Positions 27,186 through 35,844 of a DNA stretch of 64,000 nt are shown here, one piece after another (within the stretch, counting starts at the first letter, position 1; each line of letters starts with the position of its first letter). The position numbers and the translations under genes were made by a program. The stretch covers positions 558,001 through 622,000 of the forward strand of contig NZ_NBWU01000001.1 of NCBI RefSeq assembly GCF_002514735.1, given 5' to 3'. The notes beneath the pieces were generated by a model. It worked only from the letters and a program-made list of their open reading frames with translations, did no database searches and was not told the origin of the DNA. The stretch comes from Sediminicola luteus. Lineage in GTDB: Bacteria > Bacteroidota > Bacteroidia > Flavobacteriales > Flavobacteriaceae.

Positions 27186-28025
27186 ATGCCTAGAATTTTC
27201 ATGGGCCTTTTGTGCCTTGTTTTGGTTGTCCCTTCTTTAACCGCCCAAGATCTGGGCTTGGCCCAACGGGGTTCTACCTGGAAGAACTTTACCTACGATA
27301 TGGGTAACGTATTTGGCGGAATGGGCTATGCCTATAGCCGCCCTTTTCATTGGGAGGGAAAACAATGGTTACAAGTTGGGGGTGTGGCCGCCGGTGCAGG
27401 GTTGTTGTATATCTATGATGAAGAGGTATCGGAATATTTGGTAGATCATCAAGACGATATTCCCGAGATAATCAGGGATTACGGTTGGTACTATGGTAGC
27501 CCCCAAAACAATTATATGCTGACCGGGGCGGTATATTTAACCGGACTTTTCACCAAAAATGAAAAACTGCGGCGTACCGGGGTGCTCTTGATCTCCTCTG
27601 CATCGGCAGCCGGACTGTTACAACAGGTGAGTAAACGGGTTTTTGGGAGGGCCAGACCCCGTTCGGGCTACGGTAAAGAGGTGTTCCATCCGTTTTCTAA
27701 CGACAAAGATTTTCATTCCTTTCCCTCGGGTCATGCCATCCTAGCGTTTACCAATGCCTATGCCATTGCCAAACAATTTAAAAATCCGTGGGTTAAAAGT
27801 GGTATTTATGTACTGGGACTGGTCCCTGGGGTCTCGCGTATTTGGGAAGGCGCCCATTGGCTTACCGATGTGGCCGTAAGTGTGGCCATTAGTATCGCTA
27901 CGGTAGAGGCCATTGATAAATACCTCGACCGTAAATACGAACAGAAGTACAATACAGGTACCAAAAAAGTGGCTTGGGACCTTAATATGGGTCTCGGCAC
28001 CATTGGGGTGGTCGCCCGGTTCTGA
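27186..28025 (+). CDS. PAP2 family phosphatase with signal peptide
   Basis: 279 residues from ATG 27186 (signal peptide MPRIFMGLLCLVLVVPSLTAQ). The three phosphatase motifs are intact: K150-x6-R157-P158 (KRVFGRARP), P180-S-G-H183 (FPSGHA), and S217-R-x5-H224-x3-D228 (SRIWEGAHWLTD). Such enzymes dephosphorylate lipid phosphates (phosphatidate, undecaprenyl-PP, lipid A) at the outer face of the membrane. Several helices (about 62-78, 130-146, 183-198, 205-215) surround the site. Exact substrate unknown. Single gene. Confidence 0.9.
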   Translation: MPRIFMGLLCLVLVVPSLTAQDLGLAQRGSTWKNFTYDMGNVFGGMGYAYSRPFHWEGKQWLQVGGVAAGAGLLYIYDEEVSEYLVDHQDDIPEIIRDYGWYYGSPQNNYMLTGAVYLTGLFTKNEKLRRTGVLLISSASAAGLLQQVSKRVFGRARPRSGYGKEVFHPFSNDKDFHSFPSGHAILAFTNAYAIAKQFKNPWVKSGIYVLGLVPGVSRIWEGAHWLTDVAVSVAISIATVEAIDKYLDRKYEQKYNTGTKKVAWDLNMGLGTIGVVARF

Positions 28026-28094
28026 CCTTGGCTTTGTCCAGGAATTTCAATTAGACCCCAAAGGAGGGTTTTTCCTTGTTTCCACTATAATACC

Positions 28095-28123
28095 TTTGAC
28101 ATCTGACAATATTCGTAACTTTA
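28095..28123 (+). promoter_or_regulatory. Promoter of the ferritin gene
   Basis: TTTG (28095-28098) and TAACTTTA (28116-28123) are 17 bp apart, close to the Bacteroidota -33/-7 pattern, and end 20 bp before the ATG. The direct repeat TGACA-TC-TGACA overlaps the -33 end. Confidence 0.5.
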
Positions 28124-28143
28124 GCCTTTAAAATTCCATCTAC

Positions 28144-28665
28144 ATGTTATCGAAAAAACTAGAAGCTGCCTTGAACAAGCAGATTAAAATAGAAGCCGAT
28201 TCCTCTCAAGTTTATTTGGCCATGGCGTCGTGGTCAGAAGTGCAAGGTCTTGAAGGTATTTCCGGATTTATGTATGCCCACTCTGATGAAGAACGTATGC
28301 ATATGCTAAAACTGGTCAAATTCGTAAACGAAAGGGGCGGTCATGCCGAAGTACCGGCTTTGGAGGCACCAAAAAAGGAATTTGGCTCGTTTCAAAAAAT
28401 GTTCCAAGAGCTTTTTGAGCATGAATTGTTCGTATCGAACAGTATCAACGAACTCGTACACATTACCCTGGAAGAACGGGATTATGCTACCCACAACTTT
28501 TTGCAATGGTATGTAGCCGAACAGATTGAAGAAGAAGCCTTGGCCCGTACCATTCTAGATAAAATCAATCTGATTGGGGAAGACAAAGGAGGCCTATACC
28601 TCTTTGATCGCGATGTACAGCTCATTACGGCCGATAGTGCCGCAGGGCCGGAGCCAGGGGCCTAA
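28144..28665 (+). CDS. ftnA: Ferritin (FtnA type, non-haem)
   Basis: 173 residues; forms 24-subunit iron-storage shells in the cytoplasm. The ferroxidase ligands are all in place: E17, E50, H53, E94, Q127 and nearby E130 (IEADSSQVY, EERMHML, EHELF, AEQIEEE). No haem-binding Met of bacterioferritin is evident at the usual position, so this is a plain ferritin. It is a single gene closed by a strong terminator. Confidence 0.95.
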   Translation: MLSKKLEAALNKQIKIEADSSQVYLAMASWSEVQGLEGISGFMYAHSDEERMHMLKLVKFVNERGGHAEVPALEAPKKEFGSFQKMFQELFEHELFVSNSINELVHITLEERDYATHNFLQWYVAEQIEEEALARTILDKINLIGEDKGGLYLFDRDVQLITADSAAGPEPGA

Positions 28666-28682
28666 ACCACTTAAAGAATCAT

Positions 28683-28715
28683 AAAAGCCGAGTGTAAACA
28701 TTCGGCTTTTTTTCT
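28683..28715 (+). terminator. Intrinsic terminator of ferritin
   Basis: AAAAGCCGA pairs with TCGGCTTTT, followed by a run of seven T, 18 bp after the stop. Confidence 0.85.
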
Positions 28716-28755
28716 ATCTAAACGTTAAAGTTTTATTTAGATTTAGTAAAAACAA

Positions 28756-28763
28756 TATATTTG
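28756..28763 (+). promoter_or_regulatory. Bacteroidota -7 box for the small Cys-rich gene
   Basis: TATATTTG is an exact TAnnTTTG, ending 20 bp before the ATG at 28784. Confidence 0.45.
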
Positions 28764-28783
28764 CCCCTGTATTTCAAACCGAT

Positions 28784-28969
28784 ATGGGGAAAGTTTTAAA
28801 ATCTTCGGGTAAACAACGAATGAAGGCGGTTGAGCGGGGCGATAAAAAAGCGTTGAAGCAATTGATTCCAGATAAAACCAAATCGAAATGCTGCAAAAAA
28901 TTTAAAAAGGGAGAACACAAACGCTGTGGAAAATGTCCTTGTTTCGATTTGCTTAAAAAAGTTGCTTAA
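28784..28969 (+). CDS. Small basic cysteine-rich protein (61 residues)
   Basis: Very basic (about 20 Lys/Arg) with five cysteines, C36-C37 and C48, C51 and C53 in the text KSKCCKKFKKGEHKRCGKCPCFDLL, a spacing able to bind zinc or a cluster. I recall similar short proteins in other flavobacteria, all without a function. It has its own -7 box and lies between ferritin and the CoA-transferase. Possible roles are nucleic-acid binding or metal binding; neither is shown. Being short, it could be missed by gene callers, but promoter position and residue pattern support it. Confidence 0.7.
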   Translation: MGKVLKSSGKQRMKAVERGDKKALKQLIPDKTKSKCCKKFKKGEHKRCGKCPCFDLLKKVA

Positions 28970-29001
28970 TCCCACTAAAAACAACCTAATTCCCCTAAAA
29001 G

Positions 29002-29013
29002 TGACATCTGTCA
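29002..29013. promoter_or_regulatory. Inverted repeat upstream of the CoA-transferase promoter
   Basis: TGACA-TC-TGTCA has 5-bp arms and ends 3 bp before the -33 TTTG. Its first nine bases (TGACATCTG) also occur upstream of ferritin (28097-28105). Confidence 0.3.
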
Positions 29014-29016
29014 TGT

Positions 29017-29044
29017 TTTGCACTGCATACCCCTTATAACTTTG
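29017..29044 (+). promoter_or_regulatory. Promoter of the CoA-transferase gene
   Basis: TTTG (29017-29020) and TAACTTTG (29037-29044), 16 bp apart, match the Bacteroidota -33/-7 pattern. The ATG at 29079 is 34 bp downstream. Confidence 0.6.
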
Positions 29045-29078
29045 CGGGCGCAAATGTAACCCAACAAAATCCTAGAAG

Positions 29079-30368
29079 ATGTCAGCATCCGAACTTAAAA
29101 TAGTCAGTAAGGAAGAAGCCGTATCCATTGTAAAATCTGGAGACCGTTTGTTCTTCCAAGGGGCCGCTATGACCCCTACTACCCTAATCAATGCCCTTTG
29201 TGATCGCCACCACGAACTTAACGATGTTGAGATCGTGCAAATGCATACCGAGGGTGAGGCCAAATACATGCAAGAACCGTGTAACAATGCCTTTAAACTC
29301 AGCGCCTTTTTCGTAGGTAAGAACGTACGCGATGGGGTAAACAACCGCAACGGTAGCTATATCCCTATTTTTCTTTCGGAGATCCATTGGTTGTTCCGCC
29401 GCGGATTAATGCCCTTGGATGTGGCCTTTATACAGGTTTCACCACCGGACAAACATGGTTTTTGCTCGCTTGGGGTATCGGTAGATGTTACCCTTCCGGC
29501 CATTCAAACCGCTAAAAAAGTAATTGCACAGGTTAACCCGCAAGTGCCCCGTACCCATGGCGATGGTATTATCCATGTCAGCAGTATCGATATGGCCGTC
29601 GAGATCGACGAACCCATTTTCCAGGCCCATTTGGGTGCCCCTACCGACAACGATCTTAAAATTGGTAACTATATCTCAGACCTTATAGACGATGGCTCTA
29701 CCTTGCAAATGGGAATCGGAAACATTCCCAATGTGGTTTTGAATAACCTAGGTAACCATAAAAACCTGGGAATACATACCGAAATGTTCTCCGATGGGGT
29801 ATTGCCTTTGGTTAAGAACGGGGTAATCAACGGTTCTAAAAAATTAATCGAAAACGGAAAAATGGTCACCTGTTTTGCCGTAGGATCTCAAGAACTCTAT
29901 GATTTTATAGACGATAACCCGCAGGTAACCTTTAAAGAGGCGGCCTATACCAACGATACGGCCATTATTCGGCAGAATCCCAAGGTGGTGGCCATAAACT
30001 CGGCCATAGAGATCGACCTAACCGGACAAGTTTGTGCCGATACCATTGGTACCTACCATTACTCGGGTGTTGGGGGTCAAATGGACTTTATTCGAGGGGC
30101 CTCTTTATCTGAAGGAGGTAAGGCTATTTTTGGCCTGCCCAGTATTACCGCAAAAGGCCATAGTAAAATCGTACCTACCTTGAAAGGCGGTGCCGGCGTA
30201 ACCACTACCCGTGCCCACGTACATTATGTTGTGACCGAGAACGGAGTGGTGAACCTCTTTGGGAAAAGCCTTAAGGAACGGGCCAAACTTATGATATCCA
30301 TCGCACACCCTAGCCAGCAAGAGGCCCTAGCCGCAGCGGCCTTTGAACGCTTTGGGTATGTAGAATAA
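29079..30368 (+). CDS. Acetyl-CoA hydrolase/4-hydroxybutyrate CoA-transferase family protein
   Basis: 429 residues. The family transfers CoA between carboxylates through a glutamyl-CoA thioester. The catalytic Glu is E235 in GIHTEMFSDGVL; the oxyanion/CoA-binding glycine region GGQMDFIRGA and the C-terminal TTRAHVHYVVTENGVVNLFGK are typical. Length equals that of 4-hydroxybutyrate/acetate CoA-transferases. The actual acid is not decidable here; acetate, butyrate or 4-hydroxybutyrate are likely. Single gene with a good promoter, convergent with the efflux adaptor. Confidence 0.9.
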   Translation: MSASELKIVSKEEAVSIVKSGDRLFFQGAAMTPTTLINALCDRHHELNDVEIVQMHTEGEAKYMQEPCNNAFKLSAFFVGKNVRDGVNNRNGSYIPIFLSEIHWLFRRGLMPLDVAFIQVSPPDKHGFCSLGVSVDVTLPAIQTAKKVIAQVNPQVPRTHGDGIIHVSSIDMAVEIDEPIFQAHLGAPTDNDLKIGNYISDLIDDGSTLQMGIGNIPNVVLNNLGNHKNLGIHTEMFSDGVLPLVKNGVINGSKKLIENGKMVTCFAVGSQELYDFIDDNPQVTFKEAAYTNDTAIIRQNPKVVAINSAIEIDLTGQVCADTIGTYHYSGVGGQMDFIRGASLSEGGKAIFGLPSITAKGHSKIVPTLKGGAGVTTTRAHVHYVVTENGVVNLFGKSLKERAKLMISIAHPSQQEALAAAAFERFGYVE

Positions 30369-30406
30369 TCCTTTCGGAAACCTAGCCTTTGGGCGCCGGT
30401 TCCCTG

Positions 30407-31450
30407 CTATTGAAAAACGCTTCCGTGCTCGAACTCGGAGGCGTTTTTTATTTCTACATAGCCCTGTTGTTTTTGTCCGATCGTTACCGCTTTCTTTCCA
30501 CCTTTTTTCATACGCACCCAAAACCCTCCATCTGCTTCCGTTAAAACGCTTTTGGGTAAGGCCGGGGCTTGATAGGCATCCGTTATAATTTCAGCCTCAA
30601 CGAACATGCCCGGTAAAAAGGGTTGGTCTTCATCATCCAAATGGGCATGTATGGCAATGGTCCTATCCGCATTCACCGTAGTACCGATCAAATATACCTC
30701 GGCTTCATATCGTTGCTCTCCGGTTTCAGGAATGCTGAAACTAATGCGCTGGCCTTTTTTGACCTTTAAAATATCCTTTTCAAACACCCGCAGCTCCAAA
30801 TGGATATGATCCGGGTTCACGATCTCGAAAATCTCGGTGGCCGCCGACACGTACATGCCCTTGGCCACGTTCACTTGGGTGATGCTTCCTGCCAGCGGGG
30901 CATAAACCGAAGCCACCGTGCTCAACTCGCCTTGTTTTACTTTTTCCACACTGATATTGAGCAGTTCTAATTGCTTGGACAATCCGTTGAGGGTCGCTTG
31001 GGCGGTTTTATAGTCACTGGCCGACTTTAGGTACTGTTTTTTAGAGCTAATGCCCTCTTCGAACAGGGTTTTATGGCGTTCTTGCTCGGCCTCCAAATAC
31101 GGAATTTGACCCCATACCTCCAGATAAGATTGCTGTAGGCTTACGAATTCCGGGTTCTTAAGGGTAACCATTAACTGGCCTTTTTTTACCTGATCACCCA
31201 CCAACAACGGACTGAATTCTATATAACCACCTGCCATGGCCGTTACCAAAGCCTTGTTGGCCGGGGGCACATCTATGGTACCCGAGGTAGGGATACGTTC
31301 CTGGAATTCCATTTCGGTAAAAGACACCTCTTCGGTAAGGGGGCTTTGTATCGGGGTTTCTTCGGTTGCTTCCTGTTTGATGGTTTGTTTACACCCCCCG
31401 GCCATAACAACCATACCTAGCACCAGTATATTATAGATTTTATTTTTCAT
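30407..31450 (-). CDS. RND efflux periplasmic adaptor, lipoprotein (CzcB/CusB type)
   Basis: 347 residues. The lipobox VVMAGGC places the acylated cysteine at C20, so the protein is tethered in the periplasm. It has the membrane-fusion order: barrel-sandwich start (NKALVTAMAGGYIEFSPLLVGDQVKKGQLMVTL), a coiled-coil hairpin (about 105-165), the second lipoyl half (VYAPLAGSITQVNVAKGMYV) and beta-barrel plus proximal domains. It links the CzcA pump to the TolC part encoded upstream; its start is 9 bp after that stop. The 3' end of the gene contains the terminator shared with the convergent CoA-transferase gene. Confidence 0.9.
   Translation of the reverse strand: MKNKIYNILVLGMVVMAGGCKQTIKQEATEETPIQSPLTEEVSFTEMEFQERIPTSGTIDVPPANKALVTAMAGGYIEFSPLLVGDQVKKGQLMVTLKNPEFVSLQQSYLEVWGQIPYLEAEQERHKTLFEEGISSKKQYLKSASDYKTAQATLNGLSKQLELLNISVEKVKQGELSTVASVYAPLAGSITQVNVAKGMYVSAATEIFEIVNPDHIHLELRVFEKDILKVKKGQRISFSIPETGEQRYEAEVYLIGTTVNADRTIAIHAHLDDEDQPFLPGMFVEAEIITDAYQAPALPKSVLTEADGGFWVRMKKGGKKAVTIGQKQQGYVEIKNASEFEHGSVFQ
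30413..30449. terminator. Bidirectional terminator inside the 3' end of the adaptor gene
   Basis: AAAAACGCTTCCG and CGGAGGCGTTTTTT form a stem with A-run and T-run on opposite sides, so it can stop both convergent transcripts. Confidence 0.7.
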
Positions 31451-31459
31451 GTTTTTTAT

Positions 31460-34400
31460 TTAGAGTGATGGATAGTTTAAATGGATAACGGCCTTATTAT
31501 AGGCATGTAAGGCATCTAGATAGGCCAGCCTAAGCCGTTGGGCTTTATGTAGGGTCTGCAAATACTGTAAATAATCGAGTTCGCCATTCTTATAGCCCAT
31601 TTCGGCCGATAGATACAATTGGTTCGATAGCTCCAAGCCTTCCGACTCGTAATAGGCCAGGGCCTCGGAATGTTTTCGAAACTCGGCCAACAATTCCTTT
31701 TTTCGCGCTTTTATTTCCAAACTATGCTTTTCGAATAGGGCCTGTTGCGCCAGCTCTACCCGTTTGGCGGCCTTGATCCGACCACTTTGCGCATGGAAGA
31801 ACAGTGGAAACTTAATGCCCAATTGAAAACCATTGATCGTACCCTCCAAACTCGAATTCGATCCTTGGAAATAGGTCGCGTTAAGATCGGGCAACAGGGC
31901 CTGTTGCGACAATCTTCGGGCACTGACCGCCATGGTGTTATTTACGCGCAACCGGTCGGTTTCGTGGGTAAACCCAAAAGACACCGTATCTACCGCCAGT
32001 CTAACATAGGCACCCCGTTCCGCCAAGCCAAATTCGTAGGTCGGTGCCAAGGTCGACAAATGCCGTACTACCTTTTCCAGTTCATGGGTTTGGGCTTTTT
32101 GTGTCATTTGTATTTCCCGGGCCTCGGCCTTGGCGGTCAATTGTTCGAGATAATTCGACTCGCCCAATTCAAACTTCCGTTTGGCGGCATGGGCAAAATC
32201 GGAGTACAGACTGTCCAATAGATTAAAGACCTGTAATCGGGCCTGTACATAGCCCCATTCGTCATACCCTAGGTAAAGGGCCCTGCGCCATTCCTTCTCC
32301 TGAAGGCTCTTATCGATTTCCTTTTCCCGTAACTGTTGACCCAAATATTTCGATTGTCCAAAAAAGCGGGTTGGGAAGGGAATTTCCTGTCCCACCCCCC
32401 AAACTTGTAAAGGTTGGTTATTGGGGCCTAGGTTGTTTTGGTCTTCGCCCCAATACAGCTCCGTTTTCCCTAGATCAAAGGCGGTGGCCCGTAAAGCTTT
32501 TGTTTGTTGTAGCTCAAGCTCGGCGATTTCCAAACCTTTATACGAACGTAGACCATGGGCCAACAAAGAATCGAGAACCCGATCTTGTTGCTGGGCCCCG
32601 CCCATAAAAGGCACGAATGCCAACAGTAATAAAGTGGCCTTTTGGGGATTCAAACGCATTTTTTGTCCTTTATGAAAATAGGCGTACAACACAGGTAATA
32701 CAAAAAGGGTAAGCAAGGTGGCCGTAAACAAGCCGCCAATGACCACTGTGGCCAAAGGCTGTTGTACCTCTGCCCCGGCACTGGTAGAGACCGCCATGGG
32801 CAAAAAGCCCAAAGCCGCCGCCGTAGCCGTTAGCAAAACCGCCCGTAACCGATCTTTGGCACCTGTGACGATCCAACCTTCCGATCTATCGGCATCTTTC
32901 TTCAATACCTTAAAATGTTCGATCATTACGATACCGTTCAATACGGCGATACCGAAAAGGGCGATAAACCCGACGCCTGCCGAAATACTAAAAGGCATAT
33001 CGCGAAACCAGAGCAACAGAATGCCCCCAACCGCGGCCAAGGGGATGGCCGAGTAGACCAAAATGGCATCGCGAACCGAACCAAAGGCGAAATAGAGAAA
33101 GATAAAAATGAGCAATAGGGCCACGGGTACCGCAATTTTCAAACGATCCTTTGCCGATTGTAAATTCTCGAACTGCCCCCCGTATTGCACCGAATAGCCC
33201 ACAGGTAGCTCTACCTCCGATTCAATACGCGCCTTTACATCGTCTACCACCGATTGAAGGTCACGGTTTCTCACATTTACACCGATTACGGCCCTACGGC
33301 GGGTATCGTCCCTCGAAATCTGGGCTGCCCCACTACTATAACTTATAGAAGCCAATTGGGCCAACGGCACTTGGCTACCATTGGGTAAAGGCACATAAAG
33401 CCGTTTCAGGTCTTCTATATCGGTGCGCCCTTGATATGGAATACGCACCACCAAATCGAAGCGTTTTTCGCCCTCAAACACTACGCCGCTAGCCTTTCCG
33501 GCAAAACCCATGGCGATCAGATCATTGATCTCACCAATGGAAACCCCGAAGCGTGCCAACTTTTTTCGGTCGAAGGAAACCCGCATTTGGGGTAAACCTT
33601 CTATTTTTTCGACCGAAATATCGGCTGCACCGGGTATGTTGGCAATGGCTTGCCCTATGGCCTCGGCCTTGTTGGCCAACACCTGTAAATCTTCCCCAAA
33701 AAGTTTGATGGCTATATCGGCCCGTACCCCGGTTATCAATTCATTAAAGCGCATTTCTATAGGCTGGGTAAATTCGACTTCCATGTCGGGCATTTGTTCT
33801 TCCAAAGCCCGTTTAAAGGCATCGGCCAGTCCATCTTTGGTATCGGCGGTGGTCCAAGTACCAGGGTCGTTCAACGTAATGATAATGTCGCTTTCTTCCA
33901 TAGACATGGGATCGGTAGGTACTTCGGCCGCCCCGATACGGGTCACTACCTGATCTACCTCCGGAAAGCGCTCTAAAAGTAATTTTTCAATTTGGGTGGT
34001 AATTTCGGTAGTCTTGGCCAAGGAGGTACCGGTAGGCAGTACGGGCTGTATTACAAAATCGCCCTCGTCCAAGGTGGGCATGAACTCGCCCCCCATACGT
34101 GAAAAAATTCCTATTGAGACCACTAACAAAAGTGCTCCAACGGCCAAAACTTTCACTTTATGGGCCAAGGCCTTTTCCAGACCTATCACATATTTGGCTT
34201 CCAAAAAACGCATCAACCGGGCCGAAATTCCTTTTGGATTGGGTGTAACGGGTTTTAAAATCAAAGAGGCGGCCACCGGAACATAGGTCAGGCATAAAAG
34301 CATGGCCCCGATCAGGGCGAACCCAAAGGTTAGGGCCATAGGTTTGAACATTTTCCCCTCTACTCCCGATAGTGAAAGTATGGGTATGAATACGATTAAT

Positions 34401-35779
34401 ATGATCCACTGCCCAAAAATGGCCGAACCCATCATTTTCTGGGCCCCTTCAACGGCCATTTTTTTGCGTTCTAAACGAGCGGCTTGGGGCTGTAAATGGG
34501 CCATGCTATCGACCCGTTGGGCCATTTGGAAAGAGATAAACTCAACAATGATAACGGCCCCATCTATAATGATCCCGAAATCAATGGCCCCCAAACTCAT
34601 TAGGTTGGCATCGACCCCAAAAATGTACATCAGCCCTAAGGCGAACAATAGAGACAAAGGAATTACCGATGCCACCAACAGACCCGAACGCCAATTCCCC
34701 AACAAGAGTATGACCACGAAAATGACGATCAAACACCCTAAGATCAGGTTTTCTTTTACCGTATCGGTGGTCTTGGCAATAAGTTCGCTTCGGTCTAAAA
34801 AGCCGTTGATATATACCCCTTCGGGCAGGGTCTTACCAATCTCTGCCACACGTGCCTTAACCGCTTCAATAACCTGGTTCGAATTGGCATCTTTTAACAT
34901 CATAACCTGACCCAATACCTTTTCACCCTCACCATTCGCGGTAATGGCCCCAAAGCGGGTGGCGTGTCCGTAGCCGACTTTGGCCACATCATTGATATAC
35001 ACGGGTCGGTTCTCGAGGTTCTTAACGACTATAGCTCCAATATCCTCCAAAGAACCCGCCAAGCCTTCACTTCGAATAAAGTAGGCCTGTTCCTCTTTTT
35101 CGATATAACCCCCACCAGCTACCTGATTATTCTCTTCCAAGGCCCGAAATACCTCGTGGGCCGTAATATCCAACGCTCGTAGTTTGGCGGGATCTAAGGC
35201 CACCTCGTACTGTTTTAAAAAACCGCCCCAGGTGTTTACCTCGACTACCCCCGGAATGCCGGACAACTGCCTTTTTACTACCCAATCTTGTATCGTCCGG
35301 AGTTCCGTGGGCGAATATTTATGGGCAAATTCCGGTCGAACATCTAGGGTGTATTGATAAATTTCGCCTAAACCGGTACTAATAGGTCCCATTTCGGGTT
35401 TGCCAAAGCCTTCCGGAATGTTCTCCTGGGCCGATTGGATCTTTTCGGCGATCAATTGGCGGGGTAAATAGGTGCCCATCTTATCTTCGAAAACAATGGT
35501 AACCACCGAAAGCCCGAATTTAGATACGGAGCGGATTTCCTTAACCCCGGGCAAATTTGCCATTTCCAATTCTACCGCATAGGTAATGAACTGTTCCATA
35601 TCTTGGGTAGAGAGGTTTCTGGAGGTGGTAATTACCTGAACTTGGTTATTGGTAATGTCGGGTACGGCACCTATGGGAATTCGACTTAGGGCATACAGAC
35701 CGAAAACAATTATGGCCACGGTACCCAAAAGCACCAATATCCGATGCCGGATACTGGCTTTTATGATAGCTGATAACAT
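31460..35779 (-). CDS. CzcA-type heavy-metal RND pump fused to a TolC-family outer-membrane factor
   Basis: 1439 residues. Residues 1 to about 1035 are a complete HME-RND proton antiporter. The TM4 text near 397-411 is DFGIIIDGAVIIVEF, close to the DFG-x3-DGA-x3-VEN signature of Zn/Co/Cd (CzcA) pumps, with F in place of the final N. Periplasmic porter domains and the second half with HFKVLKKDADR and LPMAVSTSAGAEVQQPLATVVIGG follow. After a short basic linker (HKGQKMRLNPQK) comes a hydrophobic segment ending GGAQQQ (about 1045-1062) that looks like a signal peptide. The last about 375 residues are TolC-like, ending in paired coiled-coil helices. This fusion is recurrent in Bacteroidota. Copper/silver specificity is less likely from the signature. 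Confidence 0.9.
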   Translation of the reverse strand: MLSAIIKASIRHRILVLLGTVAIIVFGLYALSRIPIGAVPDITNNQVQVITTSRNLSTQDMEQFITYAVELEMANLPGVKEIRSVSKFGLSVVTIVFEDKMGTYLPRQLIAEKIQSAQENIPEGFGKPEMGPISTGLGEIYQYTLDVRPEFAHKYSPTELRTIQDWVVKRQLSGIPGVVEVNTWGGFLKQYEVALDPAKLRALDITAHEVFRALEENNQVAGGGYIEKEEQAYFIRSEGLAGSLEDIGAIVVKNLENRPVYINDVAKVGYGHATRFGAITANGEGEKVLGQVMMLKDANSNQVIEAVKARVAEIGKTLPEGVYINGFLDRSELIAKTTDTVKENLILGCLIVIFVVILLLGNWRSGLLVASVIPLSLLFALGLMYIFGVDANLMSLGAIDFGIIIDGAVIIVEFISFQMAQRVDSMAHLQPQAARLERKKMAVEGAQKMMGSAIFGQWIILIVFIPILSLSGVEGKMFKPMALTFGFALIGAMLLCLTYVPVAASLILKPVTPNPKGISARLMRFLEAKYVIGLEKALAHKVKVLAVGALLLVVSIGIFSRMGGEFMPTLDEGDFVIQPVLPTGTSLAKTTEITTQIEKLLLERFPEVDQVVTRIGAAEVPTDPMSMEESDIIITLNDPGTWTTADTKDGLADAFKRALEEQMPDMEVEFTQPIEMRFNELITGVRADIAIKLFGEDLQVLANKAEAIGQAIANIPGAADISVEKIEGLPQMRVSFDRKKLARFGVSIGEINDLIAMGFAGKASGVVFEGEKRFDLVVRIPYQGRTDIEDLKRLYVPLPNGSQVPLAQLASISYSSGAAQISRDDTRRRAVIGVNVRNRDLQSVVDDVKARIESEVELPVGYSVQYGGQFENLQSAKDRLKIAVPVALLLIFIFLYFAFGSVRDAILVYSAIPLAAVGGILLLWFRDMPFSISAGVGFIALFGIAVLNGIVMIEHFKVLKKDADRSEGWIVTGAKDRLRAVLLTATAAALGFLPMAVSTSAGAEVQQPLATVVIGGLFTATLLTLFVLPVLYAYFHKGQKMRLNPQKATLLLLAFVPFMGGAQQQDRVLDSLLAHGLRSYKGLEIAELELQQTKALRATAFDLGKTELYWGEDQNNLGPNNQPLQVWGVGQEIPFPTRFFGQSKYLGQQLREKEIDKSLQEKEWRRALYLGYDEWGYVQARLQVFNLLDSLYSDFAHAAKRKFELGESNYLEQLTAKAEAREIQMTQKAQTHELEKVVRHLSTLAPTYEFGLAERGAYVRLAVDTVSFGFTHETDRLRVNNTMAVSARRLSQQALLPDLNATYFQGSNSSLEGTINGFQLGIKFPLFFHAQSGRIKAAKRVELAQQALFEKHSLEIKARKKELLAEFRKHSEALAYYESEGLELSNQLYLSAEMGYKNGELDYLQYLQTLHKAQRLRLAYLDALHAYNKAVIHLNYPSL

Positions 35780-35804
35780 ACGAATTTGATTATGTCAAAA
35801 ATGC

Positions 35805-35820
35805 CTTCCCCAAGGGGAAG
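35805..35820. repeat. CTTCCCC-AA-GGGGAAG hairpin element
   Basis: Perfect 7-bp arms around AA in the 65-bp gap between the His-rich protein and the pump gene; same C/G-run type as the elements further on. Confidence 0.5.
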
Positions 35821-35844
35821 AATTAGATAACCGGAAACAGTATG

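Noticed and set aside
34302-34910. Open frame of 202 codons on the plus strand inside the CzcA pump gene
   Set aside because: It is antisense to a well-conserved RND region, has low-complexity composition rich in I/P/S/T, and no promoter or family resemblance.
31460-35779. Two separate genes (pump and TolC) joined by sequencing error
   Set aside because: The frame is continuous through the linker, and such fusions of the same length occur in other Bacteroidota.
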